Virus record (IMG/VR): IMGVR_UViG_3300010371_000071
Span: 1-38,246 of that record
DNA length: 38,246 nt
Strand: one strand, 5' to 3'
Origin: a virus
Part shown: piece after piece, positions 22,195-29,500 of the stretch
Numbering within the stretch: position 1 is the stretch's first letter
Layout of the letters: the number at the start of each line of letters is the position of its first letter
Position numbers and translations under genes: made by a program
Notes under the pieces: model-generated
Database searches by the model: none
The model's input: only the letters and a program-made list of their open reading frames with translations
Told to the model about the DNA's origin: nothing

Positions 22195-24456
22195 ATGCCG
22201 CAGGCCTATCCCGCCATCGCCGCACTGGTTGCGAGCCAGGTGGTCCGGCAGATCCTTATCACGATTGTTCTCACGCTTCTGCAGAAAGCTCTGCAGAAAA
22301 AGCCGCAGCGCGGTGCCTTCGTTCAGAACATCACGATTCGATCCACAATCGCAGAGCGTCACCTGATCATTGGCACGGCGCGCGCGACTGGCGCGATCGT
22401 GTTCTACGGCACGTCGTCGGGAGGCGGCAACTCGTTCAAGTATCTCTGGTACGTCGTGGCCTACGCCACGCATCAGTGCTCAGCGCTCAAGGATTGCTGG
22501 CTCGATAAGCTCAAGATTCCCGCTGCCGATATCAATGGTTCGACCGGCGCTGTGTCGACCGCGTCGTTCAATGGAAAGCTCAAGATCTGGGATCACTTGG
22601 GCACCGGCGCGCAGACCGCCGACTCTAATATTGAGCCAGAGTTCACGGAGTGGACGACGAATCACCGCCTGCGCGGCGTCTGTTACCGCGTGGTGAGATT
22701 CGAACGCAACGCCGACGCATTCCCGGCTGGCGCGCCGCAGTCCGTGACGAGCTTAGTCGACGGCGCGCTGCTCTACGATCCGCGGCTTGACACCACGAAC
22801 GGCGGTGCGGGCACACATCGTCGCGATGACCCATCGACGTGGGCGTTCTCGCATAACTGGGCGCTAGGAGTTCGCTGGTTCCTATCCGGTGGATCCGTCG
22901 TCAATGATCAGTCAACGCGGATGATCAAGTTCGGCTTGCAGGAAAGCGATAGTCGGATCGACGACGCCTACACGATCACAGCTGCGAATATCGCTGATCA
23001 GAGCTTGAGCGGTGGCAATGCGCCTCCATCCGGTGCTCAGGCGCGGTACACGCTCGATATCGAGGTGAGCTGCGGCCAGACGCGTCGCGACATTTTGGAA
23101 GAGCTACTGATGTGCGGCGGGCCAGGGCAGCTTATCTATTTACATGGCAAGTGGCGAATTTACGCCGCGGCGTACGATTCGCCGGTTCACACGTTCACGC
23201 AAGACGATCTCGTCGCGCAGATCGAAGTCGTCGACACGACCGACGAAGAAGACCGGTTCAATGTGGTGAGCGCGGTCCACATCGACGCGTCGAAGGACTA
23301 CGGCGAAGCGACGTGCTCGCCGCGCACGAACTCGGCCTATGTGACGCAGGACGCAAGCCAGACGATTCCGCGCGAGATCCAGATTCGTGGTTGCATCGAT
23401 ACCTATCGAGCGCAACGGATTTGCGAGCTCGTGCTGCGCGATTCGCGACAGATGCGGGTCGCTAAGTTCCCGTTCGGCCGACAGGGTTTGAAGGTTGCAC
23501 CGTGGGAGACGTTCTCGTTCTCGCATACCGCGTTCGGCTGGTCGGGCCGTATCTGGCGCTGCATTGAGCGCGATGTTCAGCGAGACGAAGACGGCGGAAT
23601 GTTCGTGCTGATTACGGCCAAGGCTGTCGACTCGAGCATCTATACCGACCTCGTAACTGCTGACTACACGTCTGGAACTAGTTCGACGAACAGCCTGCAG
23701 AGCGAACCGCCAGATGAGCCTACGGCGCTTACCATCACCACCAGAGCTGGCTCGATGTATTTCGAGATCACCGTCTCAGAGTTCTGGAAGCTGAACGGCA
23801 TCTTCGAGCTGTGGGAATACACGGCGAACACGCCGTTCGCCAGCGCGACGAAGATTTGGGAAGGCCGCACCACGACATGGACGATCGAGAAGGCCGACAC
23901 GACGACTCGCTACTACTGGGTCCGCGTGCGAACGATTGGCGGGCAGACGAGTGCCACGTTCCCAACCACAAATGGCCAGGCAGGCGCTGCCTATTACCCT
24001 GTTATTGCGCCGACGACCGCCGATACACCGGCTGATGGAAACATTGCTTACACGTCAGGCACTCAGCCCCGTGTCGAAGTCTCCGGTATCAGCTCGCACA
24101 TCACGTACACATCGCCAGCCGGAATCGCAACGCGCTGCATCGTCAGCTATTCGGGGCAGGCGGACGTTAGCGCCACAACGAGCGGCGTAGCGGTTGGTTA
24201 CGCATCCATGCAGGTAACGGTACAAGTAAACGGCTCTACGGTATGGACTCGCGACCGCAGGCTCGACGCAGTGCTCAATTCCACTGACGCGTGGGCTGAG
24301 CTCACTGGCTCCAAGTCCTTCGACGTACCAGCAGGTCAAGCCATCGACGTGTTCATGAACGTCGGGCGCACGTTCTCGACAGGTGGTTCAAGTCCAGCGC
24401 AAACGATTTACTGGCGGGCCTGCCATACCGAGATCATGCCGACGAAGCAGACCTAG
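22195..24456 (+). CDS. Central tail hub / host-specificity protein (J-like)
   Basis: The 753-residue protein starts immediately after the previous stop. A hydrophobic N-terminal helix (residues about 5-31, ALVASQVVRQILITIVLTLL) precedes a beta-rich body with WYVVAYATHQ, WALGVRWFLSGG, CGGPGQLIYLHGKWRIYA and IPREIQIRGCIDTYRAQRICELVLRDSR, the pattern of phage tail-tip J-like proteins. An Ig/FNIII-like region (EPPDEPTALTITTR onward) and a beta-sandwich C-terminus would form the receptor-facing part. It forms the baseplate hub with the preceding proteins. Its TAG overlaps the TAG of the opposing lipoprotein gene. Confidence 0.88.
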   Translation: MPQAYPAIAALVASQVVRQILITIVLTLLQKALQKKPQRGAFVQNITIRSTIAERHLIIGTARATGAIVFYGTSSGGGNSFKYLWYVVAYATHQCSALKDCWLDKLKIPAADINGSTGAVSTASFNGKLKIWDHLGTGAQTADSNIEPEFTEWTTNHRLRGVCYRVVRFERNADAFPAGAPQSVTSLVDGALLYDPRLDTTNGGAGTHRRDDPSTWAFSHNWALGVRWFLSGGSVVNDQSTRMIKFGLQESDSRIDDAYTITAANIADQSLSGGNAPPSGAQARYTLDIEVSCGQTRRDILEELLMCGGPGQLIYLHGKWRIYAAAYDSPVHTFTQDDLVAQIEVVDTTDEEDRFNVVSAVHIDASKDYGEATCSPRTNSAYVTQDASQTIPREIQIRGCIDTYRAQRICELVLRDSRQMRVAKFPFGRQGLKVAPWETFSFSHTAFGWSGRIWRCIERDVQRDEDGGMFVLITAKAVDSSIYTDLVTADYTSGTSSTNSLQSEPPDEPTALTITTRAGSMYFEITVSEFWKLNGIFELWEYTANTPFASATKIWEGRTTTWTIEKADTTTRYYWVRVRTIGGQTSATFPTTNGQAGAAYYPVIAPTTADTPADGNIAYTSGTQPRVEVSGISSHITYTSPAGIATRCIVSYSGQADVSATTSGVAVGYASMQVTVQVNGSTVWTRDRRLDAVLNSTDAWAELTGSKSFDVPAGQAIDVFMNVGRTFSTGGSSPAQTIYWRACHTEIMPTKQT

Positions 24457-24671
24457 CGGCAGCTACCGTCAGGCTGCGGCCGGCAGCTCGGTCCTGGCCC
24501 CACTGCTCCAGGCTCGCTAGCTGGGGCAGTGCTTCCGCCGTTATGCGCCGCGATGGCGCCGACGACGAGAACGCCGACAGCGGCCGTCGTCCACTCTTTC
24601 TGTCTTTCCGTCATGGACGCGCAACCGGATATCGCAAGGACCGCGGCGAGGGCTGTTAGTGCCTTCTTCAT
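24453..24671 (-). CDS. Small lipoprotein on the opposite strand (moron-like)
   Basis: The 72-residue product has a clear signal and lipobox: a lysine pair, hydrophobic stretch and AISGC with the lipidated Cys at residue 17. A second hydrophobic segment (TTAAVGVLVVGAIAAH) may sit in or near the membrane, then a Gly/Pro/Ser tail. It is the only minus-strand gene in the late region and has its own promoter (24710-24737) and an AAGGGG site. Small phage lipoproteins can block superinfection (Cor-like), but this is only an analogy. Confidence 0.75.
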   Translation of the reverse strand: MKKALTALAAVLAISGCASMTERQKEWTTAAVGVLVVGAIAAHNGGSTAPASEPGAVGPGPSCRPQPDGSCR

Positions 24672-24709
24672 TGAATCCCCTTAAGGGCTGTTAGTTAGGT
24701 ACGGCAACG

Positions 24710-24737
24710 ATTGTAAGGCCGGTACCGCGAAATCCAA
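24710..24737 (-). promoter_or_regulatory. Promoter for the minus-strand lipoprotein gene
   Basis: On the minus strand TTGGAT (24737-24732) and TACAAT (24715-24710) are separated by 16 bases. The -10 matches five of six consensus bases and the -35 four of six. Transcription would start near 24703, about 30 bases before the ATG at 24671. Confidence 0.5.
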
Positions 24738-24758
24738 AGTTAATAACCGAGGCTCGCT

Positions 24759-25262
24759 ATGCGTTCCGTGATGCTGTTCCTCATCTTGGCGGCAGGGGCT
24801 TTTGCGCCCGCGCACGCCTGCGACATCACGGCGGGGCCAGGTGCTGTAGTTCGGTACTCGGAAGGCCAGACGGGCGGCGTCGCCTCTGTTGGTTGCGTCG
24901 CGTCAAAGTGGGAAGTGCGGCTTTGGTACGTCGGCGAGCAGCGCCTGTACCACGGATCCATCTCGGTTGACGGGTATCCGGCGCTATCCGCCTCGCGACT
25001 CTGGACGTTCCGTGAAGGCCGCAGGATCGAGCCAATTCTGGGTGTCGGTCTCCTAGTCAAAGGCGCGGATCGCTGCGCGTACGACGGCGAAACCAACTGT
25101 AACCGCCAACTCCCTCTGCCATTCGCATTCCTCGCTACCGCTGGCGTCCGAGTCGGCGACGTTGTCTTCACCTTATTCCACGCCAGCAATTCGAGCCTCG
25201 ACCACGGGGCTGAGAAAAAAAATCTCGGTCTCGACGGTCTGCGCGCGGAGGTGTGGTTTTGA
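24759..25262 (+). CDS. PagL-like outer-membrane lipid A deacylase (putative)
   Basis: The 167-residue protein has a Sec signal peptide (MLFLILAAGAFAPAHA, cut after about residue 20) and a predicted small beta-barrel ending in WF, as in many outer-membrane proteins. The FTLFHASNSS segment carries His141 and Ser143 in the HxSN pattern of PagL-type lipid A 3-O-deacylases, with Glu152 a possible third catalytic residue. Mature length (about 147) fits the family. It would remove an acyl chain from lipid A. Alternative: a barrel of other function, since only the short motif, signal and length support the call. Confidence 0.6.
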   Translation: MRSVMLFLILAAGAFAPAHACDITAGPGAVVRYSEGQTGGVASVGCVASKWEVRLWYVGEQRLYHGSISVDGYPALSASRLWTFREGRRIEPILGVGLLVKGADRCAYDGETNCNRQLPLPFAFLATAGVRVGDVVFTLFHASNSSLDHGAEKKNLGLDGLRAEVWF

Positions 25263-25302
25263 GCGACCAACGCATATCCGACCTCGAAGACCAGGTGCAG
25301 GT

Positions 25303-25512
25303 ATGAGCGACATAGACGAGCAGCCTATCGACTACGCCGAGCCGCGCGTAATCGTCCTCACCGACGCGCAGATAGACGCCATTGCGCAGCGTGTCGAGGA
25401 CCGCATGCTGATCCGCATCGGCCGGCGAGTAGTCGAGAAGGTGCTATGGGCCATCGGCATATGTGCGGTGGCGTTTGCGCTGTGGCTGAACGCCAAGGGG
25501 ATAAAGCAGTGA
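25303..25512 (+). CDS. Small membrane-anchored protein, 69 aa
   Basis: The ATG at 25303 has AGGT upstream and gives a 69-residue protein with an acidic N-terminus (SDIDEQPIDYAE), an amphipathic helix and one transmembrane segment near the C-terminus (residues 45-60, VLWAIGICAVAFALWL). Its stop overlaps the DUF5675 gene start. A single-membrane-pass protein directly before the lysis genes could be an antiholin or pinholin-type regulator, but there is no direct evidence. Confidence 0.65.
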   Translation: MSDIDEQPIDYAEPRVIVLTDAQIDAIAQRVEDRMLIRIGRRVVEKVLWAIGICAVAFALWLNAKGIKQ

Positions 25513-25964
25513 AGCTCATCCTCCACCGCGAGAAAACGCAGCCCGCTAATACCGACTGCACGCTTGGCCTGCTCTTCATCGAGGGCCTGTCGCTCGTCAC
25601 CATCGAGCGGCCATGGATACCTGACGTGCTAGGGCCGGGTGGAACCAAGGGCATCTCCTGCGTTCCTGTCGGCACGTACAAGCTACTGCGCCACGACTCC
25701 GAAGCGCATCCGCGCACATGGGCACTCTTCAATGAAGAGCTCAACGTCATCCACTACCCGAACGCGAATCGGCCTACCGCTCGGACTGCTGTGCTCATTC
25801 ATCCTGGGAATTGGGCTTTTGAGCTACGTGGTTGCATTGCTCCTGGAACTCGCACTGCCTTGGATGCGCAAGGTCGCTACATGGTTTGCGACTCGCGTAA
25901 AGCGATGGGGTTGATACAGGACCGGCTCCCTTGGACTGATGAACACGAACTGGTGATTTCATGA
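25509..25964 (+). CDS. DUF5675-like protein, candidate endolysin
   Basis: The 151-residue soluble protein has the DUF5675 pattern: LGLLFIEGLSLVTIERPW, KGISCVPVGTYKLLR and VLIHPGNWAFELRGCIAPG (residues 94-112), where a histidine, HPGN and a GC form an active-site-like set similar to L,D-transpeptidase (YkuD) domains. It occurs between a small membrane protein and a holin, the slot of the endolysin. No other muralytic enzyme is recognisable nearby. I propose that it cuts or modifies peptidoglycan at lysis; this is inference. GTG start overlaps the preceding stop. Confidence 0.65.
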   Translation: MKLILHREKTQPANTDCTLGLLFIEGLSLVTIERPWIPDVLGPGGTKGISCVPVGTYKLLRHDSEAHPRTWALFNEELNVIHYPNANRPTARTAVLIHPGNWAFELRGCIAPGTRTALDAQGRYMVCDSRKAMGLIQDRLPWTDEHELVIS

Positions 25965-26221
25965 ACCTCGACAAGTACGGCCCGATCATGAAGGGCGTCG
26001 TTTCCATCCTCGTCATCGGCGCATTTCTCGGCTGCATCGCCGCGCTGTTCGTCGTGACCTATCGCGAGAAGGATTTCCCGCCGGGCGTCAAAGAGACGTT
26101 GCTGGTGCTGGTCGGCGTGCTCGCCGGCTCATTCAAGGATGTCGTCGGCTACTGGTTAGGCGGGTCGCACTCGTCAGACCGCAAGACCGAACTCATGGCT
26201 TCAACTGGAGAGACTAAGTGA
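25961..26221 (+). CDS. Holin (two transmembrane segments)
   Basis: The 86-residue protein has two hydrophobic helices (residues about 11-33 and 44-63) and a C-terminal GYWLGGSHSSDRKTELM hydrophilic tail, the pattern of class II-like phage holins. It would form inner-membrane lesions at the set time, letting the endolysin reach the wall. It is coupled to the DUF5675 gene by ATGA and to the next gene by a GTGA overlap. Confidence 0.8.
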   Translation: MNLDKYGPIMKGVVSILVIGAFLGCIAALFVVTYREKDFPPGVKETLLVLVGVLAGSFKDVVGYWLGGSHSSDRKTELMASTGETK

Positions 26222-26820
26222 ACAAGTTCTACCGCTACTCCCTCGTCCTCGTCGGCCTGCTAGCTACCGCCGCGCATGCCGACACTGTCACCATCACCTG
26301 GACGAACCCGACCACGAACACGAACGGGAGCGCAATCCCCGACACGGGCGCGGGCTCTCTGCAGAGCTGGCGCTTCGAGTACGGCACGTGCTCGGCGCGC
26401 AACGTGTTCGGCACCAAAGTCGGCGAGTTCCCTCGCACGCGACCGACCGGCGGCGCCGCGCTCACGACGACGACGAACAACTTCGATCCGGGCACGACCT
26501 GCCTGCGCGGATACGTGACGAACACCTACGGCATCGAAAGTGCCGTGAGCAACGTCACCTCGAAGACGGTCACGCCGCCGCAGCCTGGTCCGATTCAGTT
26601 GGTGTCGATCGCTCCCACCGTCTACGAGGTTCGACCCAATGAGCAGACCTTCGCCTTCGATCGCGGCCGCGCTGTCGGCACGATCAAGCTCGGCGCTGCC
26701 TGCGACGAGGATCGCACCACGGGACAGGACTTCTACGCCATCGAACGCCCGTCGCGGGTATCACTTACGCGACAGCCTCGGTCGGTGGCGCTCGTCGCCA
26801 AATGCGCCGCAGGTGCGTAG
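26218..26820 (+). CDS. Secreted FNIII-like protein, unknown function
   Basis: The 200-residue protein starts with a signal peptide (SLVLVGLLATAAHA, cleavage after about residue 21). The first mature part, VTITWTNPTTNTNGSAIPD, then FEYGTC and CLRGYVTNTYGIESAVSN, resembles a fibronectin III-like sandwich; the second half has four or more cysteines and a second strand-rich domain. It is co-transcribed with the holin (overlap). Periplasmic or secreted location, perhaps helping lysis or host interaction, is inferred only from the signal. Confidence 0.7.
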   Translation: MNKFYRYSLVLVGLLATAAHADTVTITWTNPTTNTNGSAIPDTGAGSLQSWRFEYGTCSARNVFGTKVGEFPRTRPTGGAALTTTTNNFDPGTTCLRGYVTNTYGIESAVSNVTSKTVTPPQPGPIQLVSIAPTVYEVRPNEQTFAFDRGRAVGTIKLGAACDEDRTTGQDFYAIERPSRVSLTRQPRSVALVAKCAAGA

Positions 26821-26920
26821 TGGGTACCGGGCGGTGAAGCGGTACACGGGCCCCGTGATGGTCGTGCGCTACTTCGCGGCGGGCGCCTGGCGGGAGTGCG
26901 TGGTGGGGGAGGGGAAGTGA
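26813..26920 (+). CDS. Very small hypothetical protein (35 aa)
   Basis: A GTG at 26813 overlapping the previous stop by 8 bases opens a 35-codon frame with a plausible soluble sequence (AVKRYTGPVMVVRYFAAGAW). The next 97 bases (26921-27017) have no gene and no clear signal. It may be a real small gene or a chance frame; no homology is recognised. Confidence 0.3.
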   Translation: MRSGYRAVKRYTGPVMVVRYFAAGAWRECVVGEGK

Positions 26921-27017
26921 GGCCGGACTTTCACCGACTCCGCCTGCCGGACCAGAACCATAGGCGGGCCTTGCACGCGTGTCTCTCCACGCCGCTCACT
27001 TCAAGGACGATTCTAAC

Positions 27018-27644
27018 ATGAAACGCCTTCTCCTCTTTCTATTCGCCACCACAACCCTCGCCGGCACCACCGCCACCCAAAAGCCCGGCGACTGGGCGTT
27101 GAAGAAGCAGGGCGACCAAGTAGTCATTAGTCGCCACGCCAGCCTCGATGAGTGCGTCAAGGCGTCGCCTGCGGGGAAGTACAAGTGCGATACGAGCGTG
27201 GCGCTGGATGTCGCGCAGAACTGCGAGGGCGAGAAGCCCCCGAAGCTGTACCTCTCGAAGGAAACGACGGACGGCACCGAATACTGGGTGCTCCCCGGCG
27301 CTGGTTGGACCGACGATACGTTAGTCGAGGTGGCGAACCTCTACGTGCACGGCCCATCGTGGCCTGCGGGCTACCCGAACTGCTGGGTACGTGGTGAGGC
27401 TCCGCGCTTGGAATGGCGCATGAACTCCAAGGATGAGCCCGGCAAGGCGTTCATGGAACTGCGTACGCCAGACATGCCTGCCGGCGACCTGATCGCAGAC
27501 GAACCGAACGACGAGACGCCCGCTGGCACGCCTCCCGGCTTCCAAGAGGAATACCACACCCTCGCAGCCGAAGCTGTGCGCCACGAAACCTGCGTGTGCT
27601 ACTCGGACGATCTCACGGCGTGTCCGGAGAAGTGTCCGACGTGA
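27018..27644 (+). CDS. Secreted cysteine-containing protein, unknown
   Basis: The 208-residue protein has a signal peptide (LLLFLFATTTLAGTTA) with AAGGA 10 bases before ATG 27018; an upstream GTG at 26979 would only add a non-signal prefix. It has cysteines at several sites (CVKAS, KCDTS, NCEGE, NCWVR, CVCYS, CPEKC) and an acidic, Pro-rich hinge. No family is recognised. It is the second exported product between the holin and spanins. Disulfides and periplasmic location are predicted by composition. Confidence 0.7.
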   Translation: MKRLLLFLFATTTLAGTTATQKPGDWALKKQGDQVVISRHASLDECVKASPAGKYKCDTSVALDVAQNCEGEKPPKLYLSKETTDGTEYWVLPGAGWTDDTLVEVANLYVHGPSWPAGYPNCWVRGEAPRLEWRMNSKDEPGKAFMELRTPDMPAGDLIADEPNDETPAGTPPGFQEEYHTLAAEAVRHETCVCYSDDLTACPEKCPT

Positions 27645-28108
27645 CAGCGCTCCTCGCCTTCATCCACGCGCGCAAATGGCTTGTCGAACTGATCCTGTTC
27701 GCAGCCCTAGCCGCCGGCATCGCGTGGTTCTGCCATCACCTCATCGGAGTCGGTGTGCAGCGGCAGAAGGACGATGACGCGCGCGAACTCGAGGCGCAGA
27801 GAAAAGAACTCACAGCGAAAGCGGAGACCGCAAGCCATGCGCACGATAAAGAGCTACTGGAGCTTACTTCTTACGTTAATAGCCATCCTCTACATGGAAG
27901 CCTGTGCCAGCGCCCCCGTGTGCCGGCCGCTGGTTCCGCCGTCAGCTTCAATGCTGGCGCCGGCGCCGCCACCTGGGATCTTCTCCCGGTGCCTTCGGGA
28001 GATCATCGCAGCGACGCCGGAGAACCCGATCAGCTCCACATGCTCGACCTTCTTGGACGGCGCGCAGACGAAGTGAGCGCTGGGCTGAGGGAGTGGCAGG
28101 GGAGATAG
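27641..28108 (+). CDS. Rz: i-spanin (Rz)
   Basis: The 155-residue protein has one N-terminal transmembrane helix (residues about 13-37, LVELILFAALAAGIAWFC) and a charged coiled-coil (QRQKDDDARELEAQRKELTAKAETA) that should span the periplasm. Starting at GTG 27641 (GTGA overlap) removes a non-signal leader. With Rz1 it bridges inner and outer membranes for the last step of lysis. Confidence 0.8.
   Translation: MTALLAFIHARKWLVELILFAALAAGIAWFCHHLIGVGVQRQKDDDARELEAQRKELTAKAETASHAHDKELLELTSYVNSHPLHGSLCQRPRVPAAGSAVSFNAGAGAATWDLLPVPSGDHRSDAGEPDQLHMLDLLGRRADEVSAGLREWQGR
27837..28076 (+). CDS. Rz1: o-spanin (Rz1), nested in Rz
   Basis: In the +1 frame inside Rz, a 79-residue protein starts with MRTIKSYWSLLLTLIAILYMEAC; Cys23 is the likely lipid site, though the YMEAC lipobox is atypical (Glu at -2). 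The mature part is proline-rich (PLVPPSASMLAPAPPPG), as expected of Rz1. Nesting of Rz1 within Rz is the classical arrangement. It is in frame and of normal size. Confidence 0.75.
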   Translation: MRTIKSYWSLLLTLIAILYMEACASAPVCRPLVPPSASMLAPAPPPGIFSRCLREIIAATPENPISSTCSTFLDGAQTK

Positions 28109-28396
28109 ATGAAGGCCTTCACCCTTCCAGTTGCTCATGTCAACTACCGGGTGGTCTTCCAGAAGTCCGTCAAACACAACGGCAGGGCCGTCCACGGCCT
28201 GTGCGATGTCACCAAGCGAGTCATTCGCGTCGAGATCAAAGACAACATGGAACTCATCCGCCAAATCATCTGGCATGAGTTCCTGCACGCGTTGTTCTAC
28301 GAGATAGACCAGATCATCGACGGCGAGAACGAATCAGTCACCGACACCGTAGCCACCGCAATTATGCGGGTTCGTGTCGAGTGCAGTTGGCTATGA
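28109..28396 (+). CDS. Small HEXXH metallopeptidase-like protein
   Basis: The 95-residue protein carries IWHEFLHALFYEID (residues 54-67), a HEXXH zinc-binding motif, and an acidic third-ligand candidate (Glu in ENESVTD). Upstream it has a beta-like VAHVNYRVVFQ. It looks like a minimal zincin domain of the SprT/ImmA/IrrE or phage hypothetical type. Whether it cleaves a repressor, cell-wall protein or anything is unknown. GGGGAG ribosome site; ends in an ATGA overlap with the exonuclease. Confidence 0.65.
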   Translation: MKAFTLPVAHVNYRVVFQKSVKHNGRAVHGLCDVTKRVIRVEIKDNMELIRQIIWHEFLHALFYEIDQIIDGENESVTDTVATAIMRVRVECSWL

Positions 28397-29187
28397 GTAC
28401 CGGCCCCCGCATCTGCGTCCTCGACATCGAAACCAGTCCTATCGAAGCCTACGTATGGGGCCTCTGGGACCAGAACATCGGGCTCGAGCAAATTAAGCAG
28501 GACTGGACGATTATCAGCTTCTGCGTGAAGTGGTTAGGCGAAAAAGAATTAGTCTACGAGGACACTGGCGGGCGCGGTGTTGGCAAAGTCCGCGACGACA
28601 GGAAGCTACTCAAGCAGCTCTGGCAGATCCTCGACGACGCGGACATCGTGGTCGCGCAGAACGGGCGGAACTTCGACATCAAGAAGATCAACGCCCGCCT
28701 GATCCAGCACGGCTACACGCCCTATAGCCCCATCAAGATCGTGGACACGCTGGAGGCTGCCAAGAAGCACTTCGGCTTCACATCGAACAAACTTGCCTAC
28801 CTGTCATCGAAGCTCGCCCGGACGCGGAAGTACGAGCACAAGGAATTCCCCGGCTTCGAGCTCTGGAAGGAGTGCTTGGCGGACAACCCGAAGGCGTGGG
28901 CTGTCATGCGGAAGTACAACCCGCTTGACGTGATCTCCACAGCCGAAGTCTACGAAGCCATGCGCCCGTGGATCACGTCGCACCCCAACCACGGCGTCTA
29001 TATCCAGGATAAAGAACTGCGGTGCCCGAAGTGCGGATCTAAGTCGCTCCAGCGTCGCGGCTACTCAGCCACCATGCTGAACACCTACCCGCGCTTCCAG
29101 TGTCAGGACTGCCATGGGTGGCTGCGGGGAAAGCAAACCGAACTACCCCGCGATATACGGAAAGCATTGTTGACCAATATCGTGTGA
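28393..29187 (+). CDS. DEDD-type 3'-5' exonuclease with zinc ribbon
   Basis: The 264-residue protein begins ICVLDIETSP (residues 7-16; Asp11 and Glu13), has AQNGRNFDIKKINARL (a second Asp) and YNPLDVISTAEVY (Asp), which fit the RNase H-like DEDD fold of DnaQ/YprB-like exonucleases. A C-terminal CPKCGS...CQDCHG zinc ribbon may bind nucleic acid. It would act in the cytoplasm on DNA or RNA ends. It is the last gene of the rightward late block, and a replication/recombination type of enzyme in that position is unusual. Confidence 0.8.
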   Translation: MSTGPRICVLDIETSPIEAYVWGLWDQNIGLEQIKQDWTIISFCVKWLGEKELVYEDTGGRGVGKVRDDRKLLKQLWQILDDADIVVAQNGRNFDIKKINARLIQHGYTPYSPIKIVDTLEAAKKHFGFTSNKLAYLSSKLARTRKYEHKEFPGFELWKECLADNPKAWAVMRKYNPLDVISTAEVYEAMRPWITSHPNHGVYIQDKELRCPKCGSKSLQRRGYSATMLNTYPRFQCQDCHGWLRGKQTELPRDIRKALLTNIV

Positions 29188-29245
29188 CCGTCCGCACGCT
29201 AACAACGCTCCCGTTATCGTGCGCGCTCAACGTTAAAACCTAGAA
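29188..29245 (+). other. Short non-coding gap after the late block
   Basis: 58 bases without a gene, between the exonuclease stop and a lone small gene. No convincing terminator, promoter or hairpin is visible; a palindromic GCACG..CGTGC pair is too weak to call. Confidence 0.3.
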
Positions 29246-29500
29246 ATGGCACAGCACGAAACCCTAACTCCCGTCTACGGCCCCGCCGCGCTCGAGATGG
29301 AGCGGGTGGAGACGTGGCGCACGGGGGAGCCGCCGGAGCCTGGCTTCTACCTCGTCACCGTCGAGGTCGATATATTCGACGACGGCAACGTGTCGCGGTC
29401 GGTACGGATGGAGCGGTGGGATGGGGAGCGATTCCCGCTCATGGGTGGCTACGCTACATTCGTGGCTTGGATGCCGCTTCCACGGCCGTTTTCTTTTTGA
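29246..29500 (+). CDS. DUF551-like small protein
   Basis: The 84-residue protein has VETWRTGEPPEPGFYLVTVEVD and ends FVAWMPLPRPF, the DUF551-like pattern (a conserved W, a Pro-Gly turn, WMPLP). These proteins are frequent phage accessories of unknown function. The ribosome site is weak and the last 47 bases overlap the end of the minus-strand endonuclease gene. Confidence 0.6.
   Translation: MAQHETLTPVYGPAALEMERVETWRTGEPPEPGFYLVTVEVDIFDDGNVSRSVRMERWDGERFPLMGGYATFVAWMPLPRPFSF

Noticed and set aside
21805-22473. 222-codon minus-strand frame opposite the NlpC/P60-like and hub genes
   Set aside because: Spans two well-supported plus-strand genes and has shadow-like composition.
25259-25306. 15-codon TTG frame between the PagL-like gene and the small membrane protein
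   Set aside because: Too short, with a rare start; its sequence only slightly resembles the next gene's beginning.
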